5,212 bases of DNA, taken from assembly GCA_947365485.1 (NCBI GenBank), contig CANAXK010000124.1:1-5212 (forward strand). Reading direction: 5' to 3'. Position numbers and translations under genes: made by a program. The stretch is from an uncultured bacterium. Its GTDB lineage: Bacteria > Cyanobacteriota > Vampirovibrionia > Gastranaerophilales > Gastranaerophilaceae. Below the pieces are notes generated by a model. The model worked only from the letters and a program-made list of their open reading frames with translations. It made no database searches and was not told where the DNA came from. This document shows, in pieces, positions 1 through 5,212 of the stretch. Position 1 is the first letter of the stretch. Each line of letters begins with the position of its first letter.

Positions 1-1665
1 ACTTCATCGCATTGTTTCTTTTTAATGATGCTTATAGCGTCAATGCTTGCAGTTGTTACTGTTCAGAACGCTTTGTTCTTCTTAATCGTTTGGGAGCTGA
101 TGTCACTTTCATCATTCTTCCTTGTTATATTTGAAGGCGAAAAGAAAGAAGTTATTTCTGCCGGCATAAAATATTTAGTATACATGCACCTGTCTGTAAT
201 ATTTATTATTGCAGCTTTTGTTCTGCTGAACCTTCACTCTGACAGCCTGAACTTTGCAGACTTTAGAGCAGCGCTTCAAGGAAATGTTATGTTATCAAAC
301 ATAGTATTTTTCCTAGCCTTTGTCGGATTTGGAATCAAAGCGGGCTTTGTTCCATTCCACAACTGGCTTCCTGACGCTCACCCGGCTGCACCGACTCATG
401 TTTCAGGGATTATGTCAGGGGTTATGATTAAGACAGGTATTTACGGAATTTTGAGAGTTCTGCTTTTTGTCGGTGCACCTTCAAAATTCATCTCATATCT
501 GGTTTTGGTTGTGGCTGTTGTGTCTGCGCTGTACGGCGTTTTATACGCAATAACACAGCATGACATAAAGAGACTTCTTGCTTATCACAGTATTGAAAAC
601 ATTGGTATCATCGGTATTGGTATTGCAGTTGGTATGCTCGGGCTTGCTTACGGAAAACCTATTGTTGCAGCATTAGGGTTTGCCGGAGGTATCCTGCACA
701 TACTCAACCACTCAATCTTCAAGGAGCTTCTGTTCTTTGCAGCAGGAAGTGCTTATTTAAAATCACACACAAGAAACATCGAGGCTCTTGGCGGGTTGAT
801 TAAGCCAATGCCTTACACAGCTTTGATGTTCATAATCGGCTCTGTTGCAATCTGCGGGCTTCCGCCGTTCAACGGGTTCATAAGCGAGTTTTTGATATAT
901 GCAGGTATGATTGCAGGAGTGCCTTCTTCTGAAATCAATCTGTTTATCGCGCTTATATTTGCTGTTGCAGGTCTTGCAATGGTTGGTACAATGGCGATTC
1001 TCTGTTTCACAAAAGCTTCCGGCATCATGTTCCTTGGAAGCCCTAGAACAGAACACGCAGCGAACGTTAAAGAAGACGTATCAAAGGTAATGCTGATTCC
1101 GATGGGGATTCTTGCGCTTGCAACCCTTGCAATCGGTATGTTCCCGCAATACATCATTGGTGGCGCTGTAATGCCTGCTTCAATGTTCGTAAGAGGAGAG
1201 GATGCTTACGCAGTATTCTCATCTATCGTTGGAATGATGGGCACTTTAAGCTTCTACTTCTTCATATTTTTTATGATAATTCTTGTATTGTTTGCAATCA
1301 GAGCAAAGCTTGGCAGGAAAGCAGAAGTTCACACAACATGGGGCTGCGGTTACGACCGTCCGAATGCTCACATGCAGTATACAGCTTCTTCTTACGCTGA
1401 TTTGTTCATCTCAACTCTCAAGCCTTTGTTCAAGAGAGTTGCACACATCAAGAAGCCTAAGGATTTGTTCCCTAAGGAAGCTTACTACGAGCTTGAAATC
1501 GAGGACATTGAAGAAGCATACATTGTAAAACCTCTTGTAATGTGGGATGAAAAGCTTTTGGCTAAGTTTGAAAGGATTCAGAGCGGTAACATTCAACAAT
1601 ACATATTGTTCGGATTAGTCTTTCTGATAGCAGCAATAATCTGTATGATTTACTTTGGGGGTTAG
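1..1665 (+). CDS. hyfB: Hydrogenase-4 subunit B-like antiporter-type membrane subunit, 5'-truncated
   Basis: This is a large membrane subunit of a group 4 hydrogenase/Ehr complex, homologous to NuoL/NuoN and Mrp antiporters; it is thought to carry protons or Na+ across the inner membrane. The frame is open to base 1, so the gene begins upstream; the ATG at 25 lies inside a helix and is not the start. 554 residues are visible, against about 670 in E. coli HyfB (from memory), so roughly 100-120 N-terminal residues are missing. Counting from base 1, the antiporter signatures are present: WELMS at 31-35 (helix-5 Glu32), GIKAGFVPFHNWLPDAH at 111-127 (Lys113), DIKRLLAYHSIENIG at 188-202 (Lys190) and NHSIFKELLFF at 236-246 (His237, Lys241). 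The HyfB-type motif TTWGCGYDRPNAHMQYTASS lies at 445-464, followed by a charged stretch and a last membrane helix at about 535-552. About a dozen hydrophobic segments are visible. It ends two bases before hyfC. HyfF is its paralogue, but the C-terminal extension fits HyfB. Confidence 0.93.
   Translation, partial: TSSHCFFLMMLIASMLAVVTVQNALFFLIVWELMSLSSFFLVIFEGEKKEVISAGIKYLVYMHLSVIFIIAAFVLLNLHSDSLNFADFRAALQGNVMLSNIVFFLAFVGFGIKAGFVPFHNWLPDAHPAAPTHVSGIMSGVMIKTGIYGILRVLLFVGAPSKFISYLVLVVAVVSALYGVLYAITQHDIKRLLAYHSIENIGIIGIGIAVGMLGLAYGKPIVAALGFAGGILHILNHSIFKELLFFAAGSAYLKSHTRNIEALGGLIKPMPYTALMFIIGSVAICGLPPFNGFISEFLIYAGMIAGVPSSEINLFIALIFAVAGLAMVGTMAILCFTKASGIMFLGSPRTEHAANVKEDVSKVMLIPMGILALATLAIGMFPQYIIGGAVMPASMFVRGEDAYAVFSSIVGMMGTLSFYFFIFFMIILVLFAIRAKLGRKAEVHTTWGCGYDRPNAHMQYTASSYADLFISTLKPLFKRVAHIKKPKDLFPKEAYYELEIEDIEEAYIVKPLVMWDEKLLAKFERIQSGNIQQYILFGLVFLIAAIICMIYFGG
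1657..1661 (+). promoter_or_regulatory. Shine-Dalgarno site for hyfC inside the last codons of hyfB
   Basis: GGGGG sits 6 bases upstream of the hyfC ATG at 1668. It is formed by the two terminal Gly codons of hyfB (GGG GGT, then TAG). The site is not a perfect consensus, but its position is right and supports 1668 as the start. It implies that hyfC is translated by ribosomes finishing hyfB. Confidence 0.6.
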
Positions 1666-1667
1666 AG

Positions 1668-2585
1668 ATGATTAATTTAATAATAAATATATTAATACTT
1701 CTGATTGTGCCTTTCTTAATGATTGGCGTTATCAAAAAAACAAAAGCCTTCTGGGCAGGAAGAAAGGGCGTAAGCATCTGGCAGCCTCTCTGGGACTTTC
1801 TAAGACTCATGAAAAAGGGCGCTGTAATAAGCTCAACCACATCATGGGTGTTCAGATTCGCTCCTGTAATCGGTCTGGCTTCAATCCTGTTTGCGTCGCT
1901 TTTTGTACCGCTTGCATCAGGCAAGGCTGTAATCAATGTTCCGTTTGCATTTGTTATATTCTCTTATGTACTCGGATTCGGAAAATTCTTCTCACTGATT
2001 TCAGCGCTTGACACAGGAAGCAGTTTTGAAGGAATGGGCGCTTCACGTGAAGCTTGTTTCTCAACAATTGTTGAGCCTGCATTCTTCATCGCGCTCGCTT
2101 CAATTGCGGCATTGAGCCAGAACTATTCGTTCGACAGTTTCAAGCTCATCATGCAAAACGCTGGTGCTTACGGTGTTTTAATAATCATATTAGCGGTTGT
2201 AACACTGTTTATAATGCTTTTAATAGAGGGCTGCCGTGTTCCGGTTGACGATCCGACGACTCACCTTGAGTTAACAATGATTCACGAGGTTATGATTCTT
2301 GATAATTCAGGTGCTGATTTAGGTCTAATCACTTGGGGCGCAGCAATCAAGATGTTACTGTTTGAAGCATTGATTGCGAACCTGATTATTCCGTCATCAC
2401 TTGGCGGCTGGGAAGCTCTTGCAGCGTTTCTTGCTGTAATCTTTGTTCTTTCGGTAATCATCGGGACTGTAGAATCTTCTATGGCAAGATTTAGAATGAC
2501 ACACGTATTTGAGTTTATTTTTATAATGTCACTTACAGCACTAATCATTTTAGCCTTGGTAACTTATAGAGTTTACGGAGGTTAG
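1668..2585 (+). CDS. hyfC: Hydrogenase-4 subunit C / HycD-like membrane anchor (NuoH family)
   Basis: This is an integral membrane subunit of the NuoH/NADHdh family that joins the soluble redox module to the ion-pumping arm; in complex I its relative helps form the quinone cavity and the start of the proton path. The protein is 305 residues, close to the family's usual size of just over 300. The sequence shows an N-terminal helix (about 3-22), the amphipathic GRKGVSIWQPLWDFLRL region at 31-47, the conserved loop DTGSSFEGMGASREA at 115-129, the acidic stretch IEGCRVPVDDPTTHLELT at 186-203 (equivalent to the ExxRxPxDLPE-type loop of NuoH), HEVMILDNSG at 206-215 and ESSMARFRM at 269-277. About eight membrane segments are visible. 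The start at 1668 is 2 bases after the hyfB stop and has an upstream purine run. The gene is complete and in an unbroken frame. The protein ends in Gly-Gly, as hyfB's does. Together with HyfB and HyfF the identification is firm; HycD and EhrB are equivalent names in related complexes. Confidence 0.95.
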   Translation: MINLIINILILLIVPFLMIGVIKKTKAFWAGRKGVSIWQPLWDFLRLMKKGAVISSTTSWVFRFAPVIGLASILFASLFVPLASGKAVINVPFAFVIFSYVLGFGKFFSLISALDTGSSFEGMGASREACFSTIVEPAFFIALASIAALSQNYSFDSFKLIMQNAGAYGVLIIILAVVTLFIMLLIEGCRVPVDDPTTHLELTMIHEVMILDNSGADLGLITWGAAIKMLLFEALIANLIIPSSLGGWEALAAFLAVIFVLSVIIGTVESSMARFRMTHVFEFIFIMSLTALIILALVTYRVYGG

Positions 2586-2589
2586 GGAG
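2577..2589 (+). promoter_or_regulatory. Double Shine-Dalgarno region for hyfE overlapping the end of hyfC
   Basis: Two purine-rich sites precede the hyfE ATG at 2596. GGAGGT at 2577-2582 is a full-length match to the anti-Shine-Dalgarno consensus and is made by the terminal Gly-Gly codons of hyfC, but it lies 13 bases from the ATG. GGGAG at 2585-2589 overlaps the last base of the hyfC stop and lies at the better distance of 6 bases. The second is the likelier working site; the first may hold or reload terminating ribosomes. Confidence 0.6.
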
Positions 2590-2595
2590 TAAATT

Positions 2596-3303
2596 ATGGA
2601 AAACATTTTTATAATTCTATTAGGTTTATCTATGATATACATCGCTGCAACAAGCCGTTTGCAGGCGCATATAAACATGCTTATTGCGCAGGGTTGGCTG
2701 TTGTTCTTTGTATGTCTGTCAGGGTTTGCAAAAGAACCGTGGTTTAACTGGTCAATGATTTCAGGCTGGGATTCAATTTCAGCAAACATGCCTCATATCC
2801 TAGGGCTCTTGTTTGTTGTGGTTGAAACACTGATTGTAAAAGCGGTTGTTATCCCTGTTTTCTTGAACAAGGTTTTGAAAAAGACCCATGCTCACAGAGA
2901 CACTGACGCTAACATTCCTCACTTTTACTCATTGTTCATATCAAGCGTAATTCTGTTTGCAGGGTTCATGGTTGCAAACATCCACACTTCGGAATTGAAG
3001 CTAATTGCTCCAATGTATTTCGGGGTATCACTTGCAATAATCATCACAAGCTTGTGGCTGATTACAATCAAGCACACAGTTTTGTCAAACGTAATCGGGT
3101 TTATCACAATGGAAAACGGGATTTTCTTGCTCTCACTTTCTGTTGCAAAAGAAATGCCTATTATTGTAAACCTCGGTGTATTGCTTGATATCTTTATTGC
3201 AGTATTCATTCTTGGAATGTTGGTTAAAGAAATCAACAACGAATTTGAAGATTTAGAAGTTTCACATTTATCAGACTTAAAGGACTACGAGTACAATGAT
3301 TAA
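2596..3303 (+). CDS. hyfE: Hydrogenase-4 subunit E-like membrane subunit (NuoK/MrpC-like)
   Basis: This is a small membrane subunit that, by homology with NuoK (and partly NuoJ), forms the central part of the ion-translocation arm between the NuoH-like HyfC and the antiporter subunits. It has 235 residues, slightly longer than E. coli HyfE (about 216, from memory). Visible are an N-terminal helix pair (about 4-42), the conserved segment VVETLIVKAVVIPVFLNKVL at 75-94 with membrane Glu77 and Lys82, hydrophobic helices at about 111-127, 136-157 and 162-181, and the strongest motif, GFITMENGIFLLSLSVAKE at 168-186. Glu173 there sits in a MENG context like the buried Glu of NuoK/MrpC helices. A last helix containing LLDIF (196-200) follows. 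The C-terminal tail from about 212 is acidic and hydrophilic (EDLE, HLSDLKD, YEYND). The ATG at 2596 has a good Shine-Dalgarno site. The gene's last 8 bases are also the first 8 bases of hyfF. EhrC would be the equivalent name if this proves to be an Ehr complex. Confidence 0.92.
   Translation: MENIFIILLGLSMIYIAATSRLQAHINMLIAQGWLLFFVCLSGFAKEPWFNWSMISGWDSISANMPHILGLLFVVVETLIVKAVVIPVFLNKVLKKTHAHRDTDANIPHFYSLFISSVILFAGFMVANIHTSELKLIAPMYFGVSLAIIITSLWLITIKHTVLSNVIGFITMENGIFLLSLSVAKEMPIIVNLGVLLDIFIAVFILGMLVKEINNEFEDLEVSHLSDLKDYEYND
3279..3284 (+). promoter_or_regulatory. Weak, distant Shine-Dalgarno candidate for hyfF within hyfE
   Basis: AAAGGA lies 11 bases upstream of the hyfF ATG at 3296, farther than the usual 5-9 bases; a shorter GAG at 3289-3291 is closer. 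Because the hyfF start overlaps the hyfE stop (TAA at 3301-3303), re-initiation by the terminating ribosome may matter more than this site. Confidence 0.4.
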
Positions 3304-4717
3304 TTTGATTTTATTATTTCCGCTTTTAGCGTGTTTAATATTGTTCTTATTCAAGAACAGAACCTTGAACAATTTAATGATTAACCTGTATGCAATTATT
3401 CACTTTGCAATATCATTAAGTTTCTGCCTCGGAAAAGACTGGCTTCCGATGTGGCAGCCAAGCAAGTTCTTTGCAGTAGACAGCACAAATTGCATTTTCC
3501 TTATGGTAATGTCAATTGTTTTTCTTGCAGTTGCAATCTACAACAACGGGTATTTGAAAAACGACACCTCGCTCACCAGAAAGCTTAGACACTACACATA
3601 CATGGTTTTGTTCTTTGTTTTCTCAATGACAGGTGCGATTTTGAGCACAAACCTTGGCGGCTCCTGGATATTTATTGAAGGCACAACACTTGCGAGTGCT
3701 TATCTAATCTATTTCCACAAAACAAAGCACTCAATAGAAGCTGCGTGGAAATACGTTTTCATCTGCTCAATCGGTATTGCACTTGCTTTTGTCGGAATCA
3801 TTCTTCTCACAATTGCAACGGGCAACCTGAACACACTGTTCTACAGCGAACTTTTCAACAATGCACCTTTGTTCAACCAGTTTTGGTTAAAGCTTGCGTT
3901 TGTGTTTATACTATTTGGTATTGGTACAAAAATGGGTCTTGCTCCTGTGCACTTCTGGCTTCCGGACGCGCACGCAGAAGCTCCTTCACCAATCTCTGCA
4001 CTGCTTTCAGCAGCGCTACTTAATTCAGCTTTCTTGATGATTCTGAATGTATTTAGAGTAATGGTTCTTGCAAACTGCGACAGCTACGCAAGATTAATGC
4101 TTCTCACAATGGGATTCCTTTCATTGTTCATCACAGCGGTTTTTGTTTACCACATAAACAACTACAAAAGAATGCTTGCTTACTCTTCAATCGAAAATAT
4201 GGGTATTCTTGCAATCGGAACAGCTCTGGGCGGAATTGGTATGCTTGCTGCAATGATTCACCTTATCGGCCACTCATTGATTAAGGCTTCTTTCTTCTTG
4301 ACTTCCGGCAATGTGCTTGAGCTTTATGGAACAAAGAAAATCAAATCAGTAACAGGCTTATTAAAGACTGACAGAAAAACAGGCTGGCTCTGGATTGCGT
4401 CTTTCCTTGGAATCGCAGCATTCCCGCCATCAGTACTGTTTATAAGCGAATTTTTGATGGTAAAGACAATGTTCTTGCAGGGTCATTTTATAATGAGTGC
4501 AGTATTCCTGCTGCTTCTAACAATCGTGCTTTACGGTTTGGGCAAAGCCGTTGTAAGAATGTGCTTCAGCGCAAAATCACACGAAATTGAAGCGAAGAAG
4601 CTTAGCTGGACAATGTACGCTCCGCAGATTGTAATGCTTGTTATAGCGTTCGTAATCGGGGTTTACATGCCACAGGGCTTGACCGGTATGATTTTGTCAG
4701 CGGTTGCAGGATTCTAG
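3296..4717 (+). CDS. hyfF: Hydrogenase-4 subunit F-like antiporter-type membrane subunit
   Basis: This is the second antiporter-type (NuoN/NuoM/NuoL, Proton_antipo_M) subunit of the complex and a probable proton or Na+ channel of the membrane arm. It has 473 residues, somewhat shorter than E. coli HyfF (about 526, from memory) but complete. The channel residues are all present: FIEGTTLASAYLI at 126-138 (helix-5 Glu128), GIGTKMGLAPVHFWLPDAHA at 208-227 (Lys212), APSPISALLS at 229-238, NNYKRMLAYSSIENMG at 288-303 (Lys291) and HLIGHSLIKASFFLTSG at 322-338 (His326, Lys330). FPPSVLFISEFLM at 376-388 is the usual helix after the LGIAA segment. Hydrophobic segments run from residue 3 to the C-terminus, about 13-14 in all. 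It lacks the long C-terminal extension seen in HyfB, which together with its place after hyfE marks it as HyfF rather than HyfD. Its start overlaps hyfE by 8 bases; MINLILLFPLL is a sensible first membrane helix, and the next Met (28) would remove that helix. Confidence 0.93.
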   Translation: MINLILLFPLLACLILFLFKNRTLNNLMINLYAIIHFAISLSFCLGKDWLPMWQPSKFFAVDSTNCIFLMVMSIVFLAVAIYNNGYLKNDTSLTRKLRHYTYMVLFFVFSMTGAILSTNLGGSWIFIEGTTLASAYLIYFHKTKHSIEAAWKYVFICSIGIALAFVGIILLTIATGNLNTLFYSELFNNAPLFNQFWLKLAFVFILFGIGTKMGLAPVHFWLPDAHAEAPSPISALLSAALLNSAFLMILNVFRVMVLANCDSYARLMLLTMGFLSLFITAVFVYHINNYKRMLAYSSIENMGILAIGTALGGIGMLAAMIHLIGHSLIKASFFLTSGNVLELYGTKKIKSVTGLLKTDRKTGWLWIASFLGIAAFPPSVLFISEFLMVKTMFLQGHFIMSAVFLLLLTIVLYGLGKAVVRMCFSAKSHEIEAKKLSWTMYAPQIVMLVIAFVIGVYMPQGLTGMILSAVAGF

Positions 4718-4741
4718 GAAGAACACTACACAAAAACTAAA

Positions 4742-4747
4742 GAAGGT
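4742..4747 (+). promoter_or_regulatory. Shine-Dalgarno site for hyfG in the 34-base hyfF-hyfG gap
   Basis: GAAGGT (in the run AAAGAAGGT) lies 4 bases before the ATG at 4752, the best-formed free-standing ribosome site in the window. It fixes the start of the large subunit. The gap from 4718 to 4751 is A-rich and has no hairpin followed by a T-run and no convincing -10/-35 pair, so it looks like a simple intercistronic spacer. Confidence 0.7.
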
Positions 4748-4751
4748 AATT

Positions 4752-5212
4752 ATGAACTGGATAATAACTGAAAACAACAAAAAAATAAACGCGCTTGACA
4801 TTCCGTCAATCTCAATCGACGAAATCAAGGCTGACGTTGAGAAAATGAAGATGAGAGTTGTCGGATTCTTTGGCAAAAAAGAGTTTGATAACACAAGATT
4901 ATACGTTGTGATGGCTGATGACAAGGTCGGTAAGCTTTATGTTACATCAACACTGTTTACACCTGATATGAAGTCATACGAGTCATTCACGCAAAAATTC
5001 CCTGCTTTTCACATCTTTGAACGAGAGTTCTACGAAGAGTTTGGAATCGAGCCTCTTAACCACCCATGGTTAAAGCCTGTAAGACAAAATCAGGACAAGT
5101 ACCCGTTCTTTGAAATGGAAGGCGAAGACATCCACCAGGTTGCTGTTGGCCCAATCCACGCGGGTGTTATTGAACCTGGGCATTTCAGATTTATGTGTAT
5201 GGGTGAAAAGGT
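4752..5212 (+). CDS. hyfG: Group 4 [NiFe]-hydrogenase-type large subunit with NuoC-like N-terminal domain, 3'-truncated
   Basis: This is the beginning of the soluble large (catalytic-type) subunit of the HyfG/HycE family, which faces the cytoplasm and, in true hydrogenases, carries the Ni-Fe site. 153 residues are visible and the frame runs off the window end; the family is usually 500-570 residues. Residues from about 35 to 111 form a NuoC-like (complex I 30-kDa) domain that ends in the signature FEREFYEEFGIEPLNHPW at 89-106 (family pattern ERExxDxxGxxxxGHPxL). The NuoD-like part begins with EMEGEDIHQVAVGPIHAGVI at 121-140, continuing EPGHFRF at 141-147, which is diagnostic of these large subunits. 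No membrane helix or signal peptide is present, as expected. The CxxC pairs that bind Ni lie downstream of the window, so catalytic competence cannot be judged. The protein could be a true hydrogenase subunit or an Ehr-type EhrL lacking these cysteines. The start has a strong Shine-Dalgarno site 34 bases after hyfF. Confidence 0.92.
   Translation, partial: MNWIITENNKKINALDIPSISIDEIKADVEKMKMRVVGFFGKKEFDNTRLYVVMADDKVGKLYVTSTLFTPDMKSYESFTQKFPAFHIFEREFYEEFGIEPLNHPWLKPVRQNQDKYPFFEMEGEDIHQVAVGPIHAGVIEPGHFRFMCMGEK

Noticed and set aside
25..33. ATG codons at 25 and 28 as the start of hyfB
   Set aside because: The frame is open to base 1, the upstream residues (TSSHCFFL) continue the HyfB helix, no ribosome site precedes them, and the protein would lose its first helices. 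The gene starts upstream of the window.
763..1157. Two overlapping minus-strand open frames inside hyfB
   Set aside because: They lie antisense to a strongly conserved antiporter domain, have no ribosome site and encode no recognisable domain; they are shadows of hyfB codon usage.
1283..1528. Plus-strand 81-codon open frame inside hyfB
   Set aside because: It overlaps the conserved TTWGCGY region out of frame and its product is a low-complexity Ser/Leu-rich sequence; the hyfB frame is the real one.
1734..1740. Run of seven A in hyfC (and another at 4779-4785 in hyfG) as programmed slippage sites
   Set aside because: Both lie near gene starts in long unbroken frames matching the expected families; no alternative frame product or stimulatory structure is evident. 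They could be sites of sequencing error or chance slippage only.
1411..1936. Minus-strand open frames across the hyfB-hyfC junction
   Set aside because: They are antisense to two confident genes, with no promoter, ribosome site or domain.
2282..3239. Minus-strand open frames opposite hyfC and hyfE
   Set aside because: They are antisense shadows of hydrophobic coding sequence with no independent gene signals.
1668..3306. Identical first 11 bases of hyfC and hyfF (ATGATTAATTT) as a repeat or regulatory element
   Set aside because: The match is short and AT-rich, and both proteins simply begin MINL before a first helix; low-structure AT-rich starts are common, so chance or a general preference explains it.
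331..4020. Similar stretches in hyfB and hyfF (around 331-400 and 3917-4010) as a DNA repeat
   Set aside because: The likeness is at protein level in the shared antiporter motif and reflects ancient paralogy, not a recent duplication.
3745..4023. Plus-strand 92-codon Cys-rich open frame inside hyfF
   Set aside because: The many cysteines come from reading membrane-helix codons out of frame; it overlaps the conserved Lys212 motif of hyfF.
4718..4751. Possible promoter or terminator between hyfF and hyfG
   Set aside because: The gap is only 34 bases and A-rich, with no inverted repeat plus T-run and no spaced -35/-10 pair.
4697..4924. Minus-strand 75-codon open frame across the hyfF-hyfG gap
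   Set aside because: It is antisense to the start of hyfG, whose plus-strand frame has a strong ribosome site and clear family motifs downstream.

Overview
The window is one continuous, plus-strand stretch of a membrane-bound energy-converting hydrogenase-type operon (group 4 [NiFe] hydrogenase, the Hyf/Hyc family related to respiratory complex I). There are five tightly packed genes in the order hyfB (5' end cut off) - hyfC - hyfE - hyfF - hyfG (3' end cut off). Coding sequence fills everything except 2-, 10- and 34-base gaps, and hyfE and hyfF overlap by 8 bases. No promoter, terminator, RNA gene, repeat, CRISPR array or mobile element is visible, so this is the interior of a transcription unit.

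Layout: bases 1-1665 encode most of a large NuoL/HyfB-like antiporter-type subunit. Bases 1668-2585 encode the NuoH-like membrane anchor (HyfC/HycD). Bases 2596-3303 encode the NuoK-like HyfE. Bases 3296-4717 encode a second antiporter-type subunit (HyfF). From 4752 to the end of the window is the start of a soluble large subunit (HyfG/HycE-like) with a fused NuoC-like N-terminal domain. By family knowledge, HyfB, HyfE and HyfF form the ion-translocating membrane arm, HyfC ties it to the soluble module, and HyfG with a small Fe-S subunit (HyfI, not in the window) forms the redox module. Electron transfer there would drive, or be driven by, proton or sodium movement.

The main open question is identity. 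The same B-C-E-F-large-small gene set is used by true hydrogen-evolving group 4 hydrogenases and by the 'energy-converting hydrogenase related' (Ehr) complexes, whose large subunit lacks the Ni-binding cysteines. The window stops just before the first cysteine motif, so the sequence does not decide between them. No gene lies between hyfC and hyfE, so the third antiporter paralogue of E. coli Hyf (HyfD) is absent from its usual place.

Organism: the base composition is moderately AT-rich (roughly 40% GC by eye), the standard genetic code is used, Shine-Dalgarno sites are purine-rich and the genes are typical of anaerobic bacteria. A fermentative or gut-type anaerobe is plausible, but I cannot assign a phylum from this sequence. 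Overall the region is an ordinary, well-conserved complex rather than an unrecognised system. The points of interest are its subunit make-up, its unresolved catalytic identity and its translational coupling.
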